Below, in pieces: positions 1 through 7,093 of a stretch of 12,313 nucleotides of DNA. Under the pieces are notes generated by a model, which saw nothing but the letters and a program-made list of their open reading frames with translations, was not told the DNA's origin and searched no databases. The stretch covers positions 1 through 12,313 of the forward strand of contig DIXD01000007.1 in the NCBI GenBank assembly GCA_002435985.1. Direction: 5' to 3'. The DNA is from Spirochaetaceae bacterium UBA6089 (GTDB lineage Bacteria > Spirochaetota > Spirochaetia > Treponematales > Rectinemataceae). The position numbers and the translations under genes are program-made. Within the stretch, counting starts at the first letter, position 1, and every line of letters begins with the position of its first letter.

Positions 1-16
1 TTGAAGGAGTGAACAT

Positions 17-427
17 ATGGACTACTTGATCGTCGCCGAGAGAACCTCAACGGGTTTCTCTGCCTATGCACCTGACCTTCCGGGGTGCATTGCAACAGGA
101 AAAACGATCGATGAGGTTCGTACTCGAATGAAGGAAGCCATTGAATTTCACATCGAGGGGCTTCAGCGTGAAGGATACCCTGTTCCAACTCCTACTTCGA
201 AAGCCTTCTTTTTCGATCTTGGGCAGGAAGGAAACGTGAAGAGCGAGAGGCGTGTCGAAACGCTGTACGACATAAAGACCTTTGCAAAGAAAGTAGGCAT
301 AGCGCCGTCGACGGCCAGAGTATATGCACATCGATATGGCATTGGGCGAAAAATAGGACGGGGGTGGGTCTTCACCGATGCAGACCTTGAAGCCCTTGCC
401 CACCGACATTCTCCTGCTATGAACTAA
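17..427 (+). CDS. hicB: HicB-family antitoxin with C-terminal MerR/excisionase-like helix-turn-helix
   Basis: Probable antitoxin of a HicAB type II toxin-antitoxin pair. In that family HicB neutralises the HicA mRNA interferase and represses its own operon. Residues 1-60 show the HicB fold: a first strand DYLIVAE, then GFSAYAPDLPGCIATG (13-28) and the helix IDEVRTRMKEAIEFHIEGL (31-49), followed by a GYPVPTP turn. After a linker, residues 82-128 look like a winged helix-turn-helix of the MerR/excisionase kind: a helix KTFAKKVGIAPSTARVY, then a wing ending GRGWVFTDADLEAL. HicB proteins more often end in a ribbon-helix-helix or XRE-type domain, so this tail is unusual. The ATG at 17 follows GGAG (6-9) by 7 nt. 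An in-frame TTG AAG GAG TGA at 1-12 could be the end of a preceding gene, possibly hicA, which lies outside the window. No hicA follows downstream. The HicB half is confident; the HTH type is inferred from pattern only. Confidence 0.8.
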   Translation: MDYLIVAERTSTGFSAYAPDLPGCIATGKTIDEVRTRMKEAIEFHIEGLQREGYPVPTPTSKAFFFDLGQEGNVKSERRVETLYDIKTFAKKVGIAPSTARVYAHRYGIGRKIGRGWVFTDADLEALAHRHSPAMN

Positions 428-542
428 AAGATCTCTGAAGTATTCGGCGGCGACATAGAATTTGAAGAGCGCAATTATTGTCTATGCAGGAAGCTTCACC
501 TTGAGTAAAGAGGCCGCAGCCTGCGCTGCCTTATTCGCTATG

Positions 543-571
543 TTGACCCCTAAAGACGCCACTGGTACATT
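543..571 (+). promoter_or_regulatory. sigma70-type promoter of the natAB-femX operon
   Basis: TTGACC at 543-548 and TACATT at 566-571 are separated by exactly 17 nt and match the -35/-10 consensus at 9 of 12 positions. The predicted start of transcription (about 578) falls just before the AAAGGAGG ribosome site at 582-589, giving a very short leader. It is the only good promoter seen in the gap after hicB. Prediction from sequence only. Confidence 0.5.
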
Positions 572-581
572 GTGTATCAAT

Positions 582-589
582 AAAGGAGG
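582..589 (+). promoter_or_regulatory. Strong ribosome binding site deciding the natA-like start
   Basis: AAAGGAGG is a near-perfect Shine-Dalgarno site. The codons within reach in the ABC ATPase frame are ATT (593, 3 nt away), ACG (596, 6 nt) and ATA (599, 9 nt). The first ordinary start codon, GTG at 635, is 45 nt away. The site therefore argues that translation begins at 593-599 and not at 635. Confidence 0.7.
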
Positions 590-595
590 CCGATT

Positions 596-1507
596 ACGAT
601 AAGGGTCGAGAATATCTACAAAGCCTACTCGAGCGTGCAGGCGGTCGCGGGTCTCTCTTTCGAGGCCAGGCCTGGAGAGATTTTCGGCCTGATCGGTCCC
701 AACGGGGCGGGCAAGTCGACCACGATACGCATGATCATGAACATCATCGCCCCGGATACCGGCACGATCAGCTTCGACGGCTCTCCTCTCTCGGAGGTCG
801 ACAAGGACCGGATCGGCTATCTTCCCGAGGAGCGGGGTCTGTATAGGAAGGCGAAGCTGGGCGAAGTCCTTGAGTATCTGGCTGCTATCAAAGGGGCGAA
901 GCCTGCCCTGTACCGCCCTTCCATCGACGCCTGGCTCGAACGCTTCGGGCTTTCCGAGTGGAAGCACCGCAAGGTGCAGGAGCTGTCCAAGGGCATGGCG
1001 CAGAAGGCGCAGTTCATCGCGGCGGTTGCCCACAATCCCTCGGTGGTTTTCTTCGACGAGCCCTTCTCGGGTCTCGATCCCCTGGCGCAGGATGAGCTCC
1101 TCGCCGTCATGGTCGAGCTCAAACAGAAGGGGGCGACTGTTCTCTTTTCAACCCACATCATGGAGCACGCGGAGAAGATCTGCGAGCGAATCCTTCTTAT
1201 CAACAAGGGAAAGGAAGTAGTCTACGGCACCATGGCGGACATCAAGGCCCAATATGGCCGCAACGCGGTCCAGCTGGAGTTCGACGGGGACGCATCCTTC
1301 GTGGCTGGCCTCGATTTTGTCGAGTCGGTGGTGTCTTATCCACGCTGGATCGAAGTCGAACTGAAGGAAGACGCCGATCCGGATGTGCTCTTCAGGGCGC
1401 TCGCGGGCCGGCTCAGGGTTAGGCGCTTCGAGACGGTGGCACCCTCACTGCACAAGATCTTCGTCCGTCTCGTCGGCGGCGAGGAGGCACAGAATGTCCA
1501 GGCTTAA
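596..1507 (+). CDS. natA: NatA-like ABC transporter ATP-binding protein
   Basis: Nucleotide-binding subunit of an ABC-2 type exporter; it hydrolyses ATP at the inner face of the membrane with the permease encoded next. Numbered from a start at 596 (303 aa), it has Walker A GPNGAGKST (34-42), a Q-loop region around RIGYLPEERGLY (72-83), signature LSKGM (130-134), Walker B VVFFDE (150-155), D-loop SGLD, H-loop His187 (STHIME) and a C-terminal DUF4162-like domain from about residue 222. LSKGM in place of LSGGQ is usual in the NatA/YhaQ group. The start is a problem: the only normal start codon is GTG at 635, but the reading frame is open back to 584 and the skipped residues (IRVENIYKAYSSVQAV) are the expected first strand and A-loop Tyr. 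I chose ACG at 596, 6 nt after the ribosome site; ATT at 593 or ATA at 599 are alternatives. The gene overlaps the permease gene by 14 nt. NatA exports Na+ in Bacillus; the substrate here is unknown. Confidence 0.85.
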   Translation, partial: TIRVENIYKAYSSVQAVAGLSFEARPGEIFGLIGPNGAGKSTTIRMIMNIIAPDTGTISFDGSPLSEVDKDRIGYLPEERGLYRKAKLGEVLEYLAAIKGAKPALYRPSIDAWLERFGLSEWKHRKVQELSKGMAQKAQFIAAVAHNPSVVFFDEPFSGLDPLAQDELLAVMVELKQKGATVLFSTHIMEHAEKICERILLINKGKEVVYGTMADIKAQYGRNAVQLEFDGDASFVAGLDFVESVVSYPRWIEVELKEDADPDVLFRALAGRLRVRRFETVAPSLHKIFVRLVGGEEAQNVQA

Positions 1508-2729
1508 GTATGTAATCCGCCATGAGTTCAGGCTCACCGCGGCGAACAAGGCTTTCGTCATCCTCACCATCCTCGGGCCTTTTCTCATCTTCGCCGTCAC
1601 CGTTTTGCCCTCGCTCCTGGCCCAGTCGCCCGGAACGGTGGCTTCGGGCAAACCCCTTGCCCTCTTCGGTGCTCCGCCTTTGGTCGAGCAGGCGCTCAAG
1701 GCCACCTTCTCCGGCATGGGCATCGAGGTGGAGCGGGTCGACGACGCTGCGACAGCCAAGGACTCGGTGCTGGACGGCTCCCTGTTAGCCTTTCTTTCCC
1801 TCGAGGCCGGGTGGCCCGACAACGGCAAGGCCGTCTGGTACTCAAAGAGCGGCGCAGAGATAACACTCTACAGCGCGGCCTCCGCCGTCCTCGAAGCGGC
1901 GGCGCGCGAAGCCCGCATCGTGGAGAGCGGAATCGACCCTGCCCTGGTCGCCAAAGTTCTCTCCCCGCCTTCATTCGAAGTCATCAAGCTCGACAAGGGT
2001 GGCGCGGAAGAGGCGCGCGGCAGCGACGCTTTCGTCGAAGTGCTCATGACGGTCCTCGTCTTCGTCATGCTCATCTACATGACCGTTCTCCTCTACGGCC
2101 AGATGATCGGCCGCTCGGTCGTCACCGAAAAGACCTCCAAGACCGTGGAGATCATGCTCTCCAGCGTGAAGAGCCAGGATCTCATGTTCGGCAAGATACT
2201 CGGTCTGGGCCTGGCCGGCCTTCTGCAGTACGCGGTGTGGGTATCCATGGCCTTTCTTCTCAAGCGCTTTGTGGGGCCTCTTTTGGGTCTGTCCCTTCCG
2301 GCGAGCATTTCGACCGGCAATCTGATCTGGCTCGTCGTCTTTTTCATTCTCGCCTTCTTCCTCTACTCCTCGGCTTACGCAGCCCTGGGAGCGGCGAGCG
2401 AGGACGAGCAGCATCTGGGGCAGATGGCCTGGCCTCTCATCATGTTCCTCATCGTGCCCCTAGTCATGATCAACACGCTCGTGACCACCCCGGATTCCAC
2501 GCTGGTGGTGATCCTCTCTCTCTTCCCGCTCACGAGCCCTATCGTCATGCTCGCCCGCGTCCTCGTCTCTTCGCCCCCGGTCTGGCAGCTGGCCCTCTGC
2601 ATCGCGCTCCTCGTGATGGCGGTGGCGGGCACGGCCGTCCTGGCGGCCAAGATATTCCGTGTAGGCATTCTGATGACGGGCAAGAGGCCAAAACTGAAAG
2701 AGGTGCTGCGCTGGGTGACGGTGAAGTGA
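1494..2729 (+). CDS. natB: NatB-like ABC-2 type permease
   Basis: Membrane subunit partnering the preceding ATPase. The 411-aa protein has the NatB/YhaP layout. There is an N-terminal membrane segment (about 20-42) and a long extracytoplasmic loop (about 43-180). A cluster of some six further hydrophobic segments follows at about 181-205, 235-257, 277-300, 311-331, 336-358 and 363-390. The stretch EKTSKTVEIMLSSVKSQDL (212-230), followed by GKILG, is the cytoplasmic coupling motif typical of ABC-2 permeases. The start ATG at 1494 lies inside the end of the ATPase gene and follows GGAGG (1483-1487) by 6 nt, suggesting coupled translation. The reading frame is open further upstream, but that part (from 1383) is out-of-frame ATPase sequence and should not be used. 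Transport of Na+ is known for the Bacillus relatives; I would call the substrate unknown. Confidence 0.88.
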   Translation: MSRLKYVIRHEFRLTAANKAFVILTILGPFLIFAVTVLPSLLAQSPGTVASGKPLALFGAPPLVEQALKATFSGMGIEVERVDDAATAKDSVLDGSLLAFLSLEAGWPDNGKAVWYSKSGAEITLYSAASAVLEAAAREARIVESGIDPALVAKVLSPPSFEVIKLDKGGAEEARGSDAFVEVLMTVLVFVMLIYMTVLLYGQMIGRSVVTEKTSKTVEIMLSSVKSQDLMFGKILGLGLAGLLQYAVWVSMAFLLKRFVGPLLGLSLPASISTGNLIWLVVFFILAFFLYSSAYAALGAASEDEQHLGQMAWPLIMFLIVPLVMINTLVTTPDSTLVVILSLFPLTSPIVMLARVLVSSPPVWQLALCIALLVMAVAGTAVLAAKIFRVGILMTGKRPKLKEVLRWVTVK

Positions 2730-2745
2730 AGAACGGAGACGACCC

Positions 2746-3822
2746 GTGAACGTCCACGTCCTTCCCAAGCCCGTGACCGATCTCTTGACCACGCGTCTTC
2801 TTCAGCAGACGACATTTTGGAGCCGAGTGAAGCGCCGACTTGGCTGGAATGCCCTCGCCTTCGACATTGAGGCCGATGGAGCACCTTCGGGCGACGCCCT
2901 TTTGCTCATCCACGACGTCGGAGGAGATAGATGCATCGCCTATTCACCCTTCGGCCCCGAACTTCTCCCCGAAAGCGAGAGAAGAGGAGAATACCTCGCG
3001 GCCCTCTCGTCGGAGCTCGGTGCCCATCTCGGCTCCTCCTGCATCTTCGTCCGATGGGACCTTCCTTGGTCCTCCCCCTATGCCGAGGAAGAGGATCGCT
3101 TCGACGAAGAGGGGCACTGGCTCGGTCCTCCCGAAACCCGCTTGCGCGAGCTGAGAATGAACTGGGGCGTGACCGAAGTAGGGCTGCGCAAAGCCCCCAC
3201 CGACATTCTTCCCCCCGATACCATCATCGTCGATCTTAAGAAGAAAGAGGACGAAATCCTGGCCAGGATGAAGCCCAAGACCCGCTACAATATCGGCCTC
3301 GCCGCGCGCAGGAGTGTTTCGGTGCGTATCGGAGGGCCTTCCGACCTCAGCCTCTGGATGGATCTCTACGGCCAGACCGCGCGCCGAAACAATATAGTCT
3401 TTCATGGGAAAGCCCATTTCGAGGCCTTAATGGACCGGAACTCGCCAGACACCAGAGTCCAACTCCTCATCGCTGAGAAAAGAAAAAGCCCCCTGGCCGC
3501 CATGTTCCTCTCCATCTCGGCCGACAGGGCCACCTACCTCTACGGTGCCTCCTCCGATGAAGGACGCAGCCTCATGGCCCCCTACGCCATCCAGTGGGCT
3601 GCGATAAAGAAGGCTAGGCAGGCCGGCTGTACCAGCTACGATCTCTTCGGCGTAGCACCCCGGCCCGACCCCGAGCATCCTCTCTACGGCCTCTACCGCT
3701 TTAAGAGCGGCTTCGGGGGCGCACTCCTGCACCGCCAGGGCACATGGGACTATCCCTACGACCAGGAGGCCTACAAAGTATTCTGCGCCCGCGAATCGGC
3801 CTCGACAGGATTTCATCTCTGA
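2746..3822 (+). CDS. FemAB-family aminoacyl transferase (peptidoglycan cross-bridge, FemX-like)
   Basis: Members of this family use aminoacyl-tRNA to add amino acids to the stem peptide of lipid II or peptidoglycan in the cytoplasm. The 358-aa protein fits a double GNAT-fold enzyme. The first half contains QTTFWSRVK (21-29), and the conserved block MKPKTRYNIGLAARRSVSV (175-193) joins the two halves. The second half has the strand LAAMFLSISADRATYLYGASS (250-270), YDLFGVAP (298-305) and the terminal RFKSGFGG (318-325), all typical of FemAB/FemX. The start is GTG at 2746, 7 nt after GGAG (2735-2738) and 16 nt after the permease stop, so it is probably the third gene of the same operon. The amino acid it adds cannot be told from the sequence. 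Related proteins also ligate amino acids to non-peptidoglycan acceptors, which remains possible. Confidence 0.85.
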   Translation: MNVHVLPKPVTDLLTTRLLQQTTFWSRVKRRLGWNALAFDIEADGAPSGDALLLIHDVGGDRCIAYSPFGPELLPESERRGEYLAALSSELGAHLGSSCIFVRWDLPWSSPYAEEEDRFDEEGHWLGPPETRLRELRMNWGVTEVGLRKAPTDILPPDTIIVDLKKKEDEILARMKPKTRYNIGLAARRSVSVRIGGPSDLSLWMDLYGQTARRNNIVFHGKAHFEALMDRNSPDTRVQLLIAEKRKSPLAAMFLSISADRATYLYGASSDEGRSLMAPYAIQWAAIKKARQAGCTSYDLFGVAPRPDPEHPLYGLYRFKSGFGGALLHRQGTWDYPYDQEAYKVFCARESASTGFHL

Positions 3823-3855
3823 AAGAGAGCGGCGGGCATGATGCTGTAGTATGCT

Positions 3856-3884
3856 CCTAGAATTCCCTCGGAATTGTAGCTAGG
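3856..3884. terminator. Bulged inverted repeat between femX and the transposase remnant
   Basis: CCTAG AATTCC (3856-3866), a CTC loop, GGAATT (3870-3875), a 4-nt bulge GTAG and CTAGG (3880-3884) form an 11-bp stem. It lies between the converging ends of the FemAB-family gene and the transposase fragment and includes the transposase stop codon. No T-run follows on either strand, so it is either a weak bidirectional terminator or part of an insertion-sequence end. Confidence 0.35.
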
Positions 3885-4584
3885 TGCTACCAGGTGCTTC
3901 TGTCTTCAAGAGCTCCAAGATTTCTCGTTGCGGCTTTGTAATCTCAGTAAGAATCTGGCCGTATTTCCCTGCATACCGAATCTTGGTCAGCGGATCCATT
4001 TCAAGCAGCAATTTCCGAACCGTGTATTTCTCGCTGAGTTTTGATGTTTGCATCTCTCTTCGGAGCGCGCTCGTGATGATGAGCGCAATGAATTGCACAA
4101 AGAGCCTGCCGTCGACCGTTTCAATCGTGTGCATCCGTAGGCGTTTCATATCAAGGCTATTCTTCAGATCGTCAAAATACTTCTCGATGATATCTTTCGT
4201 CGTGGTGACGATAAAAAAGGCCTCATACTGTTCCTTGTGTTCAGCATTGGGCTTCCCTAACGCTACCTCTTCTTTGTAGGCAATGAGCTTCCTATTGAAC
4301 CGATCGATCGCATGGGCTTTCATTTCATCGTTGTAATAGAGGTGTAGATAACAGCGCCGAGGATCTCCTCCCCATGGATAGAGCCATGAATGCACATACA
4401 GCACGTCGTCGTCGATTATCCTGTAGTGCTCAGGACTCTGCATCGTATCGTAGATCTCGTCTATGGCATGCTGAATCCATAGATTATTTAACGGGACCGA
4501 TAAGGTACAATGATCTTTGCGTTCCAAGAGTTCATCGACATTCTTCTTCATAGGGTTGATGCGATAGGCTATGACCGCATCTCT
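3880..4584 (-). pseudogene. IS4/IS1634-type transposase, C-terminal remnant
   Basis: An open frame from the ATG at 4549-4551 would give 223 aa, but this is only the C-terminal part of a DDE transposase that is normally about 500-600 aa. The recognisable piece is TTTKDIIEKYFDDLKNSLDMKRLRMHT (about 116-142). It holds the last catalytic Glu (E123) and the Lys seven residues later (K130) of the YREK signature, with Tyr and Arg replaced by Thr and Lys. ETVDGRLFVQFIALIITSALRREM (144-167) follows, as in this family's end. The two Asp-containing blocks are absent. The frame is open 11 codons upstream of the ATG and then meets TGA (4585-4587); beyond that the DNA turns AT-rich and shows no transposase sequence. 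No ribosome site precedes the ATG. It is very likely inactive. The family assignment (IS1634 within IS4) is moderately sure. Confidence 0.75.
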
Positions 4585-4586
4585 TC

Positions 4587-4677
4587 ATTCATAGCTGTAA
4601 TTGGAGCTATGTTTTATGATTCTGTCAATGGCTATTCGCATATTTTGTATTGATTTATTCAATTCATAGCTATAATT
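4587..4677. repeat. Two 16-bp direct repeats in AT-rich DNA beside the transposase remnant
   Basis: ATTCATAGCTGTAATT (4587-4602) recurs as ATTCATAGCTATAATT (4662-4677), 15 of 16 bases identical, 75 bp apart. The first copy also begins a perfect 7-bp inverted repeat, CATAGCT (4590-4596) with AGCTATG (4605-4611). The pair starts exactly where transposase similarity ends, so it may mark the deletion or insertion junction. The rest of 4678-4814 shows nothing I can name. Confidence 0.5.
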
Positions 4678-4814
4678 TTCCGAGAAATTGGACTATTATA
4701 CCGTTTTTCGGCTAGAAAATAAAATAATGAGTCATTGGGAATGAGTGGCTAACCTGATCGTCTGCCTACCGGTCGGGAATGAGATCGAGCTCAAAAAGGT
4801 TGCTGCTGCGATGG

Positions 4815-5795
4815 TTATCGTTTCGACGGGAAGATTTTGGACCTGATCCACGACGTCGATTTCACAGCATCGCCTGCGGCGAGAAGGGCGCGGATTTCCT
4901 CCCTGCTCTTTTCGGTCAGCATGGCCTCGATAGTCTGGAGAAACTCGACGCTGTTGCGCAGCGCGCCCTGGGCGTCCTCGCGATAGGGATACTGGTCCAT
5001 CGAATACCAGCCGTCATAGCCAAGTTCCTTGAGCCAGAAAAGCAGTTCAATGAACTCAACGAGGTGCACAGAGCCTACGATCATATCGTCGTCCCAGAAA
5101 CGATAGTTGTCATTGAAGTGCATATGGAAGAGTTTTTTGCCAGAGTGATCCAGAAGAGCGGCCGCCTCAGCCATGTCTTCGCCGGCAACAAGGGAATGCC
5201 CGGTGTCGATCGTAACGCCGACATTGGGTAGGCCGACTTCCTGCGCAAGAAGCAGAGTGTCGGCGGCGCGTGCGAGGAAGGAGTGAGTTCTGGGCTCTTT
5301 AGGCTTGTATTCCAAAGAGAAACGGATGTCCGGGTAGGCTTTTGCAGCCGTACGAATCGCGTCGACGATCCACTGTCGCGCCTGGAGGTAGTTGGCCTGG
5401 AGCGGGTAATCGTAGCCGTCCTGACCGGGCCAGATGTTCACGAGCGAGCATTTGAGTTTCTTCGCTAATTTCGCCGCGATCATCGTCTCATCGAGCGCCT
5501 GTGCGCGTATCACCGGATCCAGGGATACAAAGGCGCCGCGCCCCCAGCGCTTCTGGGAGAAGTGGTCGGGCAGGACGGACGCACACACAAGACCGTACTT
5601 TTCAAGCAGTTCGGCTATTTCATCGGCGTTTTGCGGGGTAATGTCCCAGGTGCCGACAAGCTCGACGCCGGTGACGCCGGCAATTTCGGAAGCCTGCCTG
5701 ATCATCGTCTCCTTGGATGGTTGATCCTTGTAACCCGACGACAAAAACCTGTCGCAGGTATTGCCCAGATTGCCGAGAATAATCGAATATTTCAT
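4815..5795 (-). CDS. Xylose-isomerase-like TIM-barrel sugar isomerase/epimerase
   Basis: Cytoplasmic (beta/alpha)8 enzyme of the AP-endonuclease-2/xylose-isomerase-like superfamily, 326 aa. Likely metal ligands are E162 (SLEYK), D197 and H200 (IDTGH), H226 (HFNDN), D235/D237 (DDD) and D267 (MDQYP). The E-35-D-3-H spacing and the His followed by an Asp-x-Asp pair resemble the two-metal centre of Pseudomonas-type L-rhamnose isomerase and xylose isomerase more than the one-metal tagatose/psicose 3-epimerases. The protein is shorter than L-rhamnose isomerase (about 430 aa). A good ribosome site (GGGAGGAG on the - strand, about 7 nt before ATG) precedes it. It follows the LacI gene by 19 nt, so the two are probably co-transcribed, divergently from a sugar transporter. 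It therefore probably converts the imported sugar. Aldose-ketose isomerase is my first guess and 3-epimerase the second; the exact substrate is unknown. Confidence 0.8.
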   Translation of the reverse strand: MKYSIILGNLGNTCDRFLSSGYKDQPSKETMIRQASEIAGVTGVELVGTWDITPQNADEIAELLEKYGLVCASVLPDHFSQKRWGRGAFVSLDPVIRAQALDETMIAAKLAKKLKCSLVNIWPGQDGYDYPLQANYLQARQWIVDAIRTAAKAYPDIRFSLEYKPKEPRTHSFLARAADTLLLAQEVGLPNVGVTIDTGHSLVAGEDMAEAAALLDHSGKKLFHMHFNDNYRFWDDDMIVGSVHLVEFIELLFWLKELGYDGWYSMDQYPYREDAQGALRNSVEFLQTIEAMLTEKSREEIRALLAAGDAVKSTSWIRSKIFPSKR

Positions 5796-5814
5796 ACTTT
5801 GTCTCCTCCCGCCT

Positions 5815-6831
5815 CTAAGCTTTATCGATTCGTCTTACGCTACTTCTTTCCACAAGTTTTCCGCCAATGAGCACCTTTACTGCCGGCATGTCGGCTTCGT
5901 CCTGAATGCGCGATGTGAGGAGCTGGACAGCCATCCTGCCTATCTGAGCCTTAGATACTTGTATCGTGGTCAAGGGCGGATCTGAGATCGCCGAAAGCGG
6001 CAGATTGTCGAAGCCGACGACGGAAATGTCTTCTGGGACCCGGACGCCGGACTCGGCGAATGCCCTGAGGCAACCGCTTGCGATGATATCGTTGCTGCAG
6101 ATGAGGGCTGTAGGCAATCGGGGATGTTGAGCAAGGATGGACTTCATGTCGCTGTAGGCTCCATGGAAGGTCTGGTCTACTGAAAAAATAAAAGACTTGT
6201 CCGCCTCAAGACTGAGTTTCTGGAGCCCTGCAAAGAAGCCCATTTCGCGCAGACGTATGTTCCTCGTCTCGATTTTTCCTTTGACAAAACCAATGCTGCG
6301 GTGTCCCATGCTGTAGAGATGCGACAGAAGAAGGAACACCGAATCTTCATTGTTCATATCGACGAAATCGAAGTTCAGGAACTCATGATATGTATCGATA
6401 AATACGAGTGGTTTTCGTATTACCTGAAATGATTCTATGTCTTCACGGCTGAGTTCCGTTCCCAGGACGATGAACCCGTCGGCTGCTTTACTCAGAGCAG
6501 TTTCGAGCACCTGTTCCATCGGGGCAAGCTTGAACATGACTATCTCAAGAGAGTACCCTGCCAACTTCGAACCCTGACTGAGGCCTTCTATATAGTCAGC
6601 TATGAATACGTCGTGGTCACGGTTTATTGTGTGTCCGTGCCGGGCGATATGAAGCAGGCATAGCGAGCCCGCTTTCGCACTACGGGGACCGGTATATCCC
6701 AGGTCCTTGGCCGTTTGGAGTATCTTCATTCGTAACTCGTCGCTCGCTCCGGGTTTATTGTTCAGCACAAGCGATACCGTAGTGGAAGAAACGCCTACCG
6801 CATCGGCTATATCTTTTATTCGAATGCCCAT
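5815..6831 (-). CDS. LacI-family transcriptional regulator
   Basis: DNA-binding repressor with a sugar-binding core, 338 aa from the ATG at 6829-6831. The helix-turn-helix is residues 4-25 (RIKDIADAVGVSSTTVSLVLNN), followed by NKPGASDELRMKILQTAKDLGY. The periplasmic-binding-protein-like core follows, with ADGFIVLG, GHRSIGFVKG, ALICSNDIIASGCLRAFAESG and DISVVGFDNLPLSAISDPPLTTI, all typical of the family. The hinge after GYT (GPRSAKAGSLCLL) lacks the usual RPN..AR.L pattern, so contact with the operator centre may differ. Reading could be extended to a TTG at 6868-6870, but that TTG is part of a TTGACA box, whereas the ATG at 6831 has GGAG 5 nt upstream; I chose the ATG. It heads a two-gene operon with the isomerase and faces the transporter operon, which it probably controls together with itself. 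Confidence 0.88.
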   Translation of the reverse strand: MGIRIKDIADAVGVSSTTVSLVLNNKPGASDELRMKILQTAKDLGYTGPRSAKAGSLCLLHIARHGHTINRDHDVFIADYIEGLSQGSKLAGYSLEIVMFKLAPMEQVLETALSKAADGFIVLGTELSREDIESFQVIRKPLVFIDTYHEFLNFDFVDMNNEDSVFLLLSHLYSMGHRSIGFVKGKIETRNIRLREMGFFAGLQKLSLEADKSFIFSVDQTFHGAYSDMKSILAQHPRLPTALICSNDIIASGCLRAFAESGVRVPEDISVVGFDNLPLSAISDPPLTTIQVSKAQIGRMAVQLLTSRIQDEADMPAVKVLIGGKLVERSSVRRIDKA

Positions 6832-6841
6832 TGTAACTCCA

Positions 6842-6870
6842 ATCTTATGGCATAATTTTGGGCTTGTCAA
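6842..6870 (-). promoter_or_regulatory. sigma70-type promoter of the lacI-isomerase operon
   Basis: On the - strand TTGACA (6870-6865), a 17-nt spacer and TAAGAT (6847-6842) match the consensus at 10 of 12 positions. The predicted start of transcription falls near 6835, only a few bases before the ATG at 6831 and after the GGAG ribosome site, so the transcript would be nearly leaderless. If the ribosome site is used, a further upstream start in the AT-rich DNA must exist. Confidence 0.5.
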
Positions 6871-6878
6871 GAAAAACT

Positions 6879-6896
6879 AATATTTTAGTAAATATT
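6879..6896. promoter_or_regulatory. Candidate operator 1 (AATATT, 6 nt, AATATT)
   Basis: AATATT (6879-6884) and AATATT (6891-6896) are perfect inverted arms around TTAGTA, ending 9 bp upstream of the regulator's -35 box. It resembles candidate operator 2 near the opposite promoter (similar arms, spacer one base longer). Read on the - strand it includes AATATTTACTAAAA, close to AATATCACTAAAA at 7106-7118 in front of the other promoter. In AT-rich DNA such matches can arise by chance. Confidence 0.3.
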
Positions 6897-7093
6897 TATA
6901 ACTGTATTTGCTTGATACATATGCCTATATAAGGTTATAGTTATCCCGATCTAAAACGAACAGTAAATCCAATGTAAGTTGAACATGGTTCCTGTCAAAG
7001 TTGTACACCCTGGGATTAGAATGAGGGAAGGAAGAAGCACATATATGCCTATCTGGCGGCGCTATTGCTGAATAATTGCAAAGATGAGCACTT

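Noticed and set aside
482..1033. 183-codon frame on - across the start of the ABC ATPase gene
   Set aside because: It is the mirror of a clear ATPase with Walker A, signature and Walker B on +; it has no ribosome site and no recognisable motif.
1383..1493. 37-codon N-terminal extension of the permease frame
   Set aside because: It is out-of-frame ATPase coding sequence; the ATG at 1494 has a proper ribosome site and gives a normal NatB N-terminus.
1811..2749. 312-codon frame on + inside the NatB-like gene
   Set aside because: Arg/His/Pro-rich shifted frame of a gene with clear membrane segments and the ABC-2 coupling motif.
4587..4677. CRISPR-like repeat pair
   Set aside because: Only two imperfect copies, 16 bp long and 75 bp apart, with no array and no cas genes.
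6832..6870. TTG start 13 codons upstream in the LacI gene
   Set aside because: The TTG forms part of the TTGACA box, and the added residues are not typical of the family; the ATG at 6831 has GGAG upstream.
6985..7071. 28-codon frame MVPVKVVHPGIR... possibly a leader peptide
   Set aside because: No ribosome site, no promoter directly upstream and no attenuator structure downstream; this length is expected by chance.
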